Positions 27,947 through 37,676 of a stretch of DNA of 56,677 nucleotides are shown here, in pieces. The position numbers and the translations under genes are program-made. Below the pieces are notes generated by a model. It had not been told where the DNA came from, ran no database searches, and saw nothing but the letters and a program-made list of their open reading frames with translations. The stretch covers positions 1-56,677 of the forward strand of contig JAUCBJ010002274.1 in NCBI GenBank assembly GCA_032718475.1, written 5' to 3'. The stretch is from Nemertoderma westbladi. Taxonomy: Eukaryota > Xenacoelomorpha > Nemertodermatida > Nemertodermatidae. How positions within the stretch are numbered: the stretch's first letter is position 1; each line of letters opens with the position of its first letter.

Positions 27947-29176
27947 CACGAAGCTAAGGAAAATCAACTACTTTCGCTAAGAAAGATTTTCCTTAGCTGA
28001 GATGGTCTATTCATAGTGGGCTATTTTACTTGTGTGAGGCAGATTTGGGGTTTTTTGATAGGCGAAAAAACTAGCCTTTAAAAGTACCCTGAAATTTTGC
28101 ATGTATATACTACTCGGCGAGGCGCATCTTTTGGGCCGGGTCTCATATCCAGGAAAAATCTGGTTTCCATGGCAACGGACTTCAAAAAAAGTCTATGTAT
28201 TTCAAGTCAATATTTATAACTCTATTTGTAGGAAAACTATAATAGATTTAAACTTGGGGTTTTGCAACACAACTATAAGGTCCATAGCAGATCCGATTGA
28301 GGCTAAATAGAAAATCCAGTTACGTTGGCAACCGGGATAAACAGATGTTAAAATTTATAAAATGATAATTTGAGGCCTAAGGGCAAGGTGTTATGACTTG
28401 AGACCAACCCCTACCCCCACTATATAACTTATTCTGCATCCGAATTACATTGTTCTATTTTTCAGTTACCATGACAACAGCCGAAAACAGATGTTTTTAT
28501 ACAAAAATTATTCATTTGGACATAGACTTCGCGATAAAATTTTACAAAACTGGGTATGTGTTATCTGCACCACTAGTTGGAACTTTTAGTGAAACTTAAA
28601 TCATTCCAGAAATTTAGTTACCATGGTAACTGTAGTTTATTAAACTCTATATCATTCAAGTCTATATTGATAACTCTATTTCTAGCAAAACTGTAATATA
28701 TATAAACTTGGGGTTTTGTAACTCATCTATAAGGTCCATATACAAGCCGTTCGAAGTTAATTAGAAAATCCATTTACCATAGCAACAAGAGTAAACAGAT
28801 GTTAAAATTAATAAAATGATAATTTGAAGCACAATTTAATAGTATTATGACTTGGGACCAACACCTACCCCCACTATATGACTTATTCTGCATCCGAATT
28901 ACATTGTTCTATTTTTCAGTTTCCATGACAACCACTGCAAACAGATGCATTTTGATAGAAAATCTGTAATTTGGACATAAACTACAATATTTTCTGAAAC
29001 TCGATGTGTTATCTGAAAAACAATCTGGACTGAATCTTTTTTCAAAGGTAAAACCAACAGTTCCAGAGAACTCTAGTTTCCATGGGAATAGAAGTTATTT
29101 ATTGGCAAATGCTACTAAACTAGGCTAAGCAACGAACCAAATTGTGGCCGTTTGTTTAATTTTCCTTAGCTTCGTG
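27947..29176 (+). mobile_element. Inverted-repeat unit U2 (1,230 bp)
   Basis: Same ends and internal layout as U1, about 90-95% similar by eye. X-box-like motifs start at 28163, 28319 (degenerate, gttacgttggcaac), 28465, 28617, about 28772 (first G lost) and about 28919. The spacer before it (27765-27946) is unique apart from the short hairpin tail. Confidence 0.85.
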
Positions 29177-29322
29177 GTTGCATTTCCTTTAGGAAATGCC
29201 TTTCTAGTACATATAGTAGCGTGATGTCCCTTTAACAGTAGCGTAAAACGCAAAATAAATCTGTTAAACCCTTTGACCATCTGCAATTCTAGTCGATTAA
29301 GATATCGCGGCACCCACCGATC

Positions 29323-30562
29323 CACGAAGCTAAGGAAAATCAACTACTTTCGCTAAGAAAGATTTTCCTTAGCTGAGATGGTCTATTCATAGTGGGCTAT
29401 TTTACTTGTGTGAGGCAGATTTGGGGTTTTTTGATAGGCGAAAAAACTAGCCTTTAAAAGTACCCTGAAATTTTGCATGTATATACTACTCGACGAGGCG
29501 CATCTTTTGGGCCGGGTCTCATATCCAGGAAAAATCTGGTTTCCATGGCAACGGACTTCAAAAAAAGTCTATGTATTTCAAGTCAATATTTATAACTCTA
29601 TTTGTAGGAAAACTATAATAGATATAAACTTGGGGTTTCGCAACACAACTATAAGGTCCATAGCAGATCCGATTGAGGCTAAATAGAAAATCCAGTTACC
29701 TTGGCAACCGGGATAAACAGATGTTAAAATTTATAAAATGTTAATTTGAAGCCTAAGGGCAAGGTGTTATGACTTGGGACCAACCCCTACCCCCACTATA
29801 TAACTTATTCTGCATCCGAATTACATTGTTCTATTTTTCAGTTACCATGACAACCGCTGAAAACAGATGTTTTTATTCAAAACTTATTCATTTGGACATA
29901 GACTTCACGATAAAATTTTACAAAACTGGGTATGTGTTATCTGGACCACTAGTTGGAACTTTTAGTGAAACTCAAAACATTCCAGAAATATCTAGTTACC
30001 GTGGTAACTGGAGTTTATTACAGATTATATCATTCAAGTCTATATTCATAACTCTATTTGTAGAAAAACCGCAATAGATATAAACTTGGGGTTTCTCAAC
30101 TCAACTATAAGGTTCATATCCAAGCCGTTCGAGGTTAATTAGAAATTCCAGTCACCATAGCAACAAGACTAAACAGATATTAAAATTTATAAAATGATAA
30201 TTTGAAGCACAAGTTAATAGTATTATGACTTGGGACCAACACCTACCCCCACTATATGACTTATTCTGCATCCGAATTACATTGTTCTATTTTTCAGTTT
30301 CCATGACAACCACTACAAACAGATGCATTTTGATAGAAAATCGGTAATTTGGACATAAACTACAATATTTTCTAAAACTCAGTACATGTGTTATCTGAAC
30401 CACAATCTGTACTGAATTTTTTTTCAAAGGTTAAAGCAACAGTTCCAGCGAACTCTAGTTTCCATGGGAATAGAAGTTAATTATTGACAATTGCTACTAA
30501 ACGAGGCTAAGCAAGCAACGAACCAAAGTGTGGCCGTTTGTTTAATTTTCCTTAGCTTCGTG
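29323..30562 (+). mobile_element. Inverted-repeat unit U3 (1,240 bp)
   Basis: Same structure. X-box-like motifs start at 29539, 29695, 29841, 29995, 30151 and 30297, a spacing of 156, 146, 154, 156 and 146 bp. The preceding spacer ends with attctagtcgattaagatat, which recurs after U4. Confidence 0.85.
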
Positions 30563-30675
30563 GTTGCATTTCCTTTAGGAAATGCCTTTCTCGTATACTT
30601 GAAAGACAAAATTCTAGAATCAGTGGTTAACGTCCCCAGACAAGTTCTGGAATAAACTGGTGCCCATCCTAAATA

Positions 30676-31908
30676 CACGAAGCTAAGGAAAATCAACTAC
30701 TTTCGCTAAGAAAGATTTTCCTTAGCTGAGATGGTGTATTCATAGTGGGCTATTTTACTTGTATGGGGCAGATTTAGTGTTTTTTGACTCCAGAAAAATC
30801 TAGCCTTTAAAAGTACCCTGAAATTTTGCATGTATATACAACTCATCAAGGCGCGTCGTGTGGGATGGGTCTCATATCCAGGAAAAATCTGGTTTCCATG
30901 GCAACGGACTTCAAAAAAAGTCTATGTATTTCAAGTCAATATTTATAACTCTATTTGTAGGAAAACTATAATAGATATAAACTTGGGGTTTCGCAACACA
31001 ACTATAAGGTCCATAGCAGATCCGATTGAGGCTAAATAGAAAATCCAGTTACCTTGGCAACCGGGACAAACAGATGTTAAAATTTTTAAAATGTTAATTT
31101 GAGGCCTAAGGGCAAGGTGTTATGACTTGGGACCAACCCCTACCCCCATTATATAACTTATTCTGCATTCGAATTACATTGTTCTATTTTTCAGTTACCA
31201 TGACAACCGCTGAAAACAGATGTTTTTATTCAAAACTTATTCATTTGGACAAAGACTTCACGATAAAATTTTACAAAACTGGGTATGTGTTATCTGGACC
31301 ACTAGTTGGAACTTTTAGTGAAACTTAAATTATTCCAGATTTTAGTTACCATGGTAACTGTAGTTTTATTAAACTCTATATCATTCAAATCTATATTGAT
31401 AACTCTATTTGTAGCAAAACTGTAATATATATAAACTTGGGGTTTTGCAACTCATCTATAAGATCCATATCCAAGCCGTTTGAGGTTAATTAGAAAATAC
31501 AGTTACCATAGCAACAAGTCTAAACAGATGTTAAAATTTATAAAATGATAATTTGAAGCACAAGTTAATAGTATTATGACTTGGGACTAACCCCTACCCC
31601 CACTATATGACTTATTCTGCATCCAAATTACATTGTTCTATTTTTCAGTTTCCATGACAACCACTGCAAACAGATGCATTTTGATAGAAAATCGGTAATT
31701 TGGACATAAACTACAATATTTTCTGAAACTCAGTATATGTGTTATCTGAACCACAATCTGTACTGAATTTTTTTTCAATGGTTAAGCAACAGTTCCAGAG
31801 AACTCTAGTTTCAATGGGAATATAAGTTAATTATTTGCAAATGCTACTAAACTAGGCTAAGCAACAAACCAAATTGTGGCCGTTTGTTTAATTTTCCTTA
31901 GCTTCGTG
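30676..31908 (+). mobile_element. Inverted-repeat unit U4 (1,233 bp)
   Basis: Same structure; the first X-box-like motif is at 30892. The sequence after it (31940-32110) combines pieces seen separately in the spacers before U3 and U4 (attctagtcgattaagat; gacaaaattc...tagaatca; gttctggaataaa). The array therefore grew by duplication that included flanking sequence. Confidence 0.85.
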
Positions 31909-32890
31909 GTTGCATTTCCTTTAGGAAATGCCTTTCTAGTATTAATTATTCATATTTACAAAATCTGTCAAATATCAGATCCTTTAAAATTCTAGTCGAT
32001 TAAGATATCGTAGCACTTACCGATACTCTTAAAAGGACAAAATTCCTAGAATCAAGGATCCCAGTTCCCAGACACGTTCTGGAATAAAATTATGTCTATT
32101 TAATATTAAATAATAAAATTTACGGGAATAAATTTAGATTCATATATTTCAATGAATTTAATAAATTGTCATTTTATACAATTTATAACATTCCCAAAAT
32201 TCCATTAATTAATAGATCATGGGAGCGGAGATTCACTCTATTAAGTGTATTTGTGTGCGAGAATCTCCAATATATAGTCAATAGCCGATAAAATTCATAA
32301 AGTCATATATAGAGAGGATATTGACAATTAAATAATTACTATTAAATAGCATCCCAGATCTGTATGTATGAGAATTACCCTAATTCTACCCCTAGCTTTC
32401 CATAATGTCACCATGGCAACAACCACGCTAGAATTAGAAGTGAGTTAAAAGAACAATAAAAGGCTTGCCCCATTGAATAGCATAGTGAATAAATAGCGCA
32501 CTGCTAGTATCCAAGGATACATAATAACAACGTGACATTCTGGAAAGCACTTGACTAACGGACAAATGACCCGAATGTGTGATAGAATGTGTACCATTTG
32601 TGACGGTTACGTGGAATTTGTGCGTTTGTAGGTGAATGTTACTACTAAGGTGTGTTTACGGTAGCGGATCGCAATTGTGAAAGTAACCCTAACTCTCCAG
32701 TAAGAACCTGAAGTATATCTAAGCCTTTGGGACGGACGGTGGAGTGGCTCGTGCTGGTTGTTGTAGTCGTTGTGCAGCTACGACGTTGGCGATAAGCACA
32801 TCGGCGAAAGTACACCAGCGCTGAGGATCTTACACTGTCCGGGGGCAGAGAGGGGTAGGCAGCGACGCACGCTCGCCTAAATATAAACTC
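31909..32890. other. Non-coding part of the giant element after U4
   Basis: AT-rich, with an inverted repeat around 32230-32270 (gagattcac / gagaatctc) and an isolated X-box-like site near 32408. From about 32700 the base composition becomes more balanced, toward the ORF cluster. No confident ORF is seen. Confidence 0.6.
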
Positions 32891-32922
32891 ATTATAATAT
32901 GGATAAACTTATATAGCAGATA

Positions 32923-33254
32923 TGATTGAGTTGATAGAAGATGATCTTGGTATCAGGGAGCGATATACTCTACCTTTACAAGCGTTTGTTGATAGCTTGA
33001 TACGCGGCGACGCTGGTCCAACTACTACGGAGGACGATGGTCGTTATATCTAACCGCAAATGGCCCGGGAACAACTTGCGCGTGGGTTGGACTGCAGAAA
33101 ATTTACCGCTCGCTATACGCATCGTAATGGTACATATATGGACTTCTTAACTACTGGTCATCCTATCGACCTACACGATACGAACGATATAGACACCAAA
33201 AGGGAAATGGTTTATTTAAATATCATACCCAGCGGAAGCGGAACGATAAACTGA
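32923..33254 (+). pseudogene. Short ORFs of unknown function (part 1 of the 3' cluster)
   Basis: A 44-codon frame from the ATG at about 32923 (MIELIEDDLGIRERYTLPLQ...) is followed by a 64-codon frame from 33060 (MAREQLARGLDCRKFTARYT...). The composition and codon mix look protein-like. The second frame ends where another frame opens without an ATG (about 33240), so this is probably one coding region with frameshifts. I recognise no family. The position, between the repeat units and the 3' LTR, is where some LTR elements carry an extra gene, but no signal peptide or membrane segment is visible. Confidence 0.35.
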
Positions 33255-33742
33255 GACTTGAACACGAAAATTCTATTCGAAACCGACTCGAAAGTGCAGA
33301 TGTTGAAGAGCCGGATAAACGCAGCGACTTCACCAAATACCTGGAATTCTTGAGAGAAACCTATCTCGATATTACCAGTCAACAGAATCTAGAAACTCGA
33401 TATCCTCAAGGTATACATCATGACCGCATGGTAGAACTCAAACGGCTCTATTCCACTATGATGTATCTTACCGCCGATCGACTGCTACCTGTTGTACCGG
33501 ATAGCTTCGAACGGATGGAGGAATATTGTAAGCTGGAGAAAGATCACTCGCGTTTCCCCTACAAGACGTGCGTTTTTGGTATTATTGCGATGAATGCCCA
33601 AGACCCAACCAACAAACGGAAAGACATAAACATCCGCGGAGACGTTGCTTTAAACACGGTTTTACTCGCTATATTTAAGGGAGTTTTGAGCGAAACTTGT
33701 TCGATGTATCACCTACGCTCGTTCGATTCAGACGATCCTTAA
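33242..33742 (+). CDS. Unknown ORF, part 2 of the 3' cluster
   Basis: Open from about 33242 (no ATG; first ATG 33350, giving 130 codons) to 33742. The product is hydrophilic and helical-looking, with many charged residues (LRLEHENSIRNRLE, YCKLEKDHSRFPYK). No recognisable catalytic motif, zinc finger or membrane segment is seen. It overlaps the next ORF (33697-34050) by 46 bases in another frame. It could be a remnant of a larger reading frame or a captured host sequence. Confidence 0.4.
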   Translation, partial: NDKLRLEHENSIRNRLESADVEEPDKRSDFTKYLEFLRETYLDITSQQNLETRYPQGIHHDRMVELKRLYSTMMYLTADRLLPVVPDSFERMEEYCKLEKDHSRFPYKTCVFGIIAMNAQDPTNKRKDINIRGDVALNTVLLAIFKGVLSETCSMYHLRSFDSDDP

Positions 33743-34050
33743 ATAAACTAATGATCAGAGTTTCGGAACACTCGATCAGATCTTCTCATTCCCTAGTGAG
33801 ACCTCAGACTCTTGATCCTATTAGTATGACGGATCCTCCCGAGCTGTACTCACTGCTCAAAGATCTAGTGTTACCTGAACAATTAGTCGGTGGCACCCCG
33901 GTTGTGGGCTTCCTAGATATTAGCCCATCCTACCTAGCCGGATTGGGACGTGGACATTTAATATCGCCGTTTAACCCTTACCATCGTCCCGGCTTAACAC
34001 GATATAACCTGTCACCAAAGTGGCGGAGAGCGTTGTACGAAACGAGTTAA
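33697..34050 (+). CDS. Unknown ORF, part 3 of the 3' cluster
   Basis: 117 codons, with segments such as DPPELYSLLKDLVLPEQLVGG and FNPYHRPGLTRYNLSPKWRR. No family is recognised. It starts inside the previous ORF in a different frame, which could be a -1/+1 overlap or decay. The following frame (34220-34444) is rich in Lys/Arg at its end (KKLRKRRPRKKG), like nucleic-acid-binding tails, but is equally unassigned. Confidence 0.35.
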   Translation: MFDVSPTLVRFRRSLNKLMIRVSEHSIRSSHSLVRPQTLDPISMTDPPELYSLLKDLVLPEQLVGGTPVVGFLDISPSYLAGLGRGHLISPFNPYHRPGLTRYNLSPKWRRALYETS

Positions 34051-34219
34051 ACGCTATTCTACAAAGATCAGAAAGGAAACCTGCGTTTGTTCAGATAAAC
34101 GTAAGTTGTAACAGCAAGTCCAAGCGATAAACGAATTGTCTTTATCTCAGTTCGATTGAGAAATCCAGAATCTCTAAGAAGATATCGAACTTAGACAACC
34201 CCATTCTCTGCGAGAGTTT

Positions 34220-34444
34220 TTGGATGAACGTATCCAGCTACGAGCGGAGGAAAATCAGCTCGAGGAGAAGCATATCGAAACGGTGGATACGCCGACCATA
34301 ATTCTACACCTTCTGATGCAATCATATTGCACCCTTCACCCAGGATTTATAGCCCTCCTAGTAAAGTGGCTCGCCCCAAAGAGAAAAGGACTCTTTCTAG
34401 CCTCAAAAAAACTGCGTAAACGCCGTCCGCGTAAGAAAGGCTAA
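34220..34444 (+). CDS. Small ORF with basic C-terminus
   Basis: 74 codons ending in a strongly basic tail (APKRKGLFLASKKLRKRRPR). The N-terminal half is acidic and helical (ERIQLRAEENQLEEKHIE). It may be real or chance; no homologue is recognised. It lies just upstream of the purine-rich GGGAGCGG that precedes the 3' LTR. Confidence 0.25.
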   Translation: MDERIQLRAEENQLEEKHIETVDTPTIILHLLMQSYCTLHPGFIALLVKWLAPKRKGLFLASKKLRKRRPRKKG

Positions 34445-34514
34445 CTGTTTAGAGTATTTTTATATTTTAGAAACTGTGATTTGTTATATTTTATAGACTT
34501 AAATCCCATTTTCT

Positions 34515-34522
34515 GGGAGCGG
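34515..34522 (+). promoter_or_regulatory. Candidate polypurine tract of the giant element
   Basis: GGGAGCGG directly abuts the 3' LTR start (TGGAAAGGC, 34523). It is short for a polypurine tract but correctly placed. Confidence 0.45.
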
Positions 34523-35654
34523 TGGAAAGGCTTTTGCGTAATTAGCCGGTTATTTTCCCCGTAAAGTACTCTGTAGTTGGTTTACCAGGCATAAAAAGGC
34601 CGTGTCCTTACTGTACTGGTGTTTTAGAGGACATAAAAGTAATTTCTTCTGTATGTGTACTTTAGCGGACATAATCCGCAATTCTATGACGCAAAAGCCG
34701 AAATACTCTTGAAAAAGTGTAGCTACCATGATGACGGCTAACAGCTGATATTGCCACGTAGAACATCTCTTTGTTCTCTGTTCGGTAGACCAATCAGAGC
34801 GTTTTTTGCCTCTGTGTTGGAGATGGTATATAGAAACTAGGGAAGTGAGTCAGTATGTGATTTTCTTCCACAGCCCACAACATCGGCGTGGAACCTCCGT
34901 GTTTCAGTCTTTAGCATTAACATTAGTAGGCTTAATTATAGAACGTATATCCATTATCTTACTTACTCATAATCATTCATACCTTAACTTTACTGCTTTT
35001 GCTGTCGGTTATTCATTATATTTGTTGATGAAATATTATATTGGAATACTGATCAATAGTCAGACACCCCAATCTTCTTGATATACTAAAGGTTAGAGAG
35101 ACCGGTTACATATAAACGATTGCGACGTATGTTGAGTGGTTTGAAGTGAATCTAATGCTATTTTATAGGCCCTACACGTATTGTCGGTTATTCTCTTTGT
35201 ATGTGACTAAAATTAGTGAAGGTCGGCAGATTGGTGTGCAGCATTGTGCAGCATTGTGTATGATTGTGATTGATAACGAAGCATTTCCTAAAGAATGCGC
35301 CATATACGTGAATCTATAGCCATCCCGTTGCGTCTGGTTTAAATCATAACTCTGTTTATATATTTAGAGCGCCACGTCCTAAAGGAACTGTTAATATTTC
35401 CCGAAAGTAAATAATATTTGTCAGAGATTATATATATTACGATCAGTCGAATAATACAGTAGGCTTGCACCTCAATCAAGTTAAGCTTCCGAATCCAGTC
35501 TCCCGGGTATATCCAGCGGGTGAATGATTGCGCATAGACTGGTTTCGGCTAATGTAGTGTATCAAATACTCGTCATAGGCTAAAGACTATCTATCATCTA
35601 AAAGACATCCCAATTTGGCAGGTTAAACTGCCAAAGGTCTTAAAAGCGCGAACA
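34523..35654 (+). repeat. 3' LTR of the giant element
   Basis: 1,132 bp, TGGAAAGGC...GCGCGAACA, about 99% identical to 19791-20923 by eye. It is followed by the TSD GAATG and by the remainder of the 436-bp tandem unit. Confidence 0.92.
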
Positions 35655-35955
35655 GAATGGCTACCTAAACCTTTTAGGCAACAGCAACGCAGGGGGGAGG
35701 AATGTCTGCAAACGCATAAGGGACCCACACCAATCGCCCACGCACACATTTGAACATGATTCGTCAGCCTGAGAGAACTGCCCATGCAAGAGGTAAGACT
35801 TCGTTCGACGCTTTTGCCCGCTGAAGACCGTAGATCAGGGGAAATGTGAGGACGTCCTGGGACGCCATAAAATTTAGGAGCAAATATCTTGGATCCAGAC
35901 AGAAACCCCACAGTTGACCTGCATGACTTACAGGTGCGAGGTGGTGCTAGTTAGT
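35655..35955. repeat. 436-bp tandem unit, second copy, fragment 3 (part I)
   Basis: gaatggctacctaaacc...gaggtggtgctagttag matches 16150-16450 closely (changes include gctacc/gctgcc, caggg/cagtg, ctgaag/cttaag). It completes the second tandem copy across the giant LTR element. Confidence 0.85.
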
Positions 35956-36307
35956 GCGCTCAGGTACACTAAGTGCAAACAGCACACTCCGTAATTTGGT
36001 GACTTTACCTTACTAGCTATCAGTACCGGTTAGGCCGTGCTGTCAACTGATCTGTATGGGTTTGACGTATTTACTGGAAGGGTAGCCTTCTACTACCAGC
36101 ATATCATAGCGGTTACTAGCAATCTACCGCGCCCTTGCCACATACTGTTAGGTATTGCTGCATAACACCGCGGCAACAAAATCTCTAAAATAAAATTACA
36201 TACCAGATCAGCTAGCGGTACGGTAGTAATTAACATTCTATCTCTATTTTTCACAATCAGAGTCTGGTATTAGGCCCCCTACTGGAGAGAAAGCGGCAAA
36301 CAATTCT
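35956..36307. other. Sequence upstream of LINE copy 2 ORF
   Basis: About 350 bp without a recognisable feature. It may include the 5' untranslated region of LINE copy 2; the element's 5' end cannot be set from this window, because copy 1 is truncated further downstream. Confidence 0.4.
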
Positions 36308-37489
36308 TTGAGTCCCTTTCCTGATGACCTTTCTGGCCCAAACCATGGGTCACCAGGGAGGCCAGATTGTGAGGGGGAGAGGGATTCTGGAGTTGGAGGC
36401 TACTCTCATGTTCCACCCCGACCAACAAAGCCATTGGTGAATCTGAGGCAAGTCACTAGACTAGCCTCAGTAAACACCCTAACACTCGGGTCCCCAATGC
36501 GACAAGGTGAGCTGACTGCCTTGGCAGATAAGCTTTCTCTTAGTGCAGTCGGTGTTCAAGAGCACCGAATGCAGACTGGACAGACTGATGAGGTTCTGAT
36601 TAAGGACATGGGGGGTGGTTGGCGACTCGCCCTCGCTTCAGCAGATGATAGTGGCGATGGTGGAATTGGTCTATTGATGAATCCAACTGCACATGCAGCA
36701 TTGGACAAAATAGACCAAATCTCAAACCGAATCATCCGTTGCCACTTCTCATGTTCTGGAACACTGGCTAAGAAGTTTCCTAAGGTGGTTCTGATTGTGT
36801 GCCACTCTCCAACTAGTGTTGCCCCTGTAGAGGAGGTGGAAAACTTCTACCAGAATCTACAAGCAGCTACTGATGGAGTGGATCAGCATGCATTATTAAC
36901 ATTCCTGGGAGACTTTAATGCAAGTCAGCATCAATCACCTACATCACCCTGGGTCTATAGCAATAGTGTTAACCGAAATTCCGTCCATCTTCAGGATTTT
37001 ATCTCTGGAAATGGATTGTTTTCAGCTGGAACCCAGTTCAAGAAGCGAACTGGAAAGCTATGGACTCATAGTGGACCCAGTGGTCACAAGTCCCAGATAT
37101 ACCATATCCTGTTTCGTAGGAAATACAGGAGCTCTATACAAGACTGTAATGCATTTACACTACGACCCTTCTCCAGTGATCACCGCCTTATTGTGGCCAA
37201 GGTAAGACTTAGACTCTGGAAGGCCCACTTTGAAAAGCTCCTCAATAATGACAGGGTATTGCCTGATAACTTTATAGAAGTAAAAGTGTCTGAGTCTGTA
37301 CTCCCAGATATTCCCATTGGTGATATCTCCTTTGCAGAAGTGAAGGCTGCTGCAAAGAGTATTAAGACCAATCGTGCCAGTGGAGTAGATGGTGTTCCCC
37401 CTGAGGTCTTTAAAATACCTGAGTGTTTAAAGCTCATCTATCCCATCATAGTAGACATGTACCGAACAAAAGAGTCCCACAAGAAATGA
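36308..37489 (+). pseudogene. LINE copy 2: APE endonuclease plus start of RT
   Basis: 393 codons. APE-type motifs appear in order: VNTLTLGSPMRQGEL, GVQEHRM (catalytic Glu context), GGIGLLMN, FLGDFNAS, SQIYHIL and SSDHRLIVAKVRL. In copy 1 the fifth motif reads SQIDHIL, so a conserved Asp is Tyr here. Directly after VRL the frame jumps to WKAHFEKLLNN; about 160 residues present in copy 1 (SLRASRTTK...DRLNG) are absent. RT then begins with NRASGVDGVPPEVFK and breaks at about 37465 (RTKESHKK), where the next frame (37423-37698) takes over. Confidence 0.85.
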
Positions 37490-37676
37490 AAACAAATAAG
37501 TTGGTGCCAGTTCCCAAGAAGGGCAACCTAACACTCTTTGGTTCTTTTCGGGGAATCTCATTGATCTCGATTGCTCCAAAGCTATACAATAGAATTCTAT
37601 TAAATCGCATCAGGGATCCCATTGAGAGACTGCTCCGTGGAAATCAGAATGGGTTCCGTAAAGGTCGTGGGACCAT
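37423..37676 (+). pseudogene. LINE copy 2: RT palm, first part
   Basis: This frame continues RT after a small indel near 37465 with RVPQEMKTNKLVPVPKKG, GSFRGISLISIAPKLYNR and NQNGFRKGRGT. It is cut by the insertion at 37677. The same protein resumes at 38964. Confidence 0.85.

Larger units (their letters stand above)
26744..31660 (+). promoter_or_regulatory. Array of about 24 RFX X-box-like motifs
   Basis: Each U unit holds six 14-mers of the form GTTNCCATGGCAAC or GTTACCATGGTAAC, starting at 26744, 26900, 27046, 27198, 27354 and 27500 in U1. They match the imperfect palindrome bound by RFX-family factors (GTNRCC-spacer-RGYAAC). Spacing is regular at 146-156 bp. One more good match, GTCACCATGGCAAC, lies outside the units at about 32408. 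Motif presence and spacing are seen directly; binding is inference. Confidence 0.5.
19791..35654 (+). mobile_element. Giant (15.9-kb) BEL/Pao-derived LTR element, non-autonomous
   Basis: The long direct repeats 19791-20923 and 34523-35654 (about 1,133 bp, about 1% different by eye) begin TG and end CA. They are bordered by the 5-bp TSD GAATG (19786-19790 and 35655-35659), and removing the element restores the second copy of the 436-bp unit exactly. A purine-rich GGGAGCGG precedes the 3' LTR. The internal part holds a 2.1-kb leader, a 1,064-codon BEL-type Gag-protease ORF lacking RT, RNase H and integrase, four 1.23-kb inverted-repeat units, a 1.5-kb cluster of unrecognised ORFs and the 3' LTR. 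No TGG-type primer-binding site lies directly after the 5' LTR (sequence ataacggatattgc). It must rely on proteins from another element. Confidence 0.9.

Noticed and set aside
27684-31328. Repeated small ORFs (about 60-100 codons) in units U1-U4
   Set aside because: They recur only because the units are copies; lengths differ by frameshifts and no domain is seen.
32920-34444. An envelope-like gene in the giant element
   Set aside because: No signal peptide, transmembrane segment or cleavage site can be seen in any frame; left as unknown.
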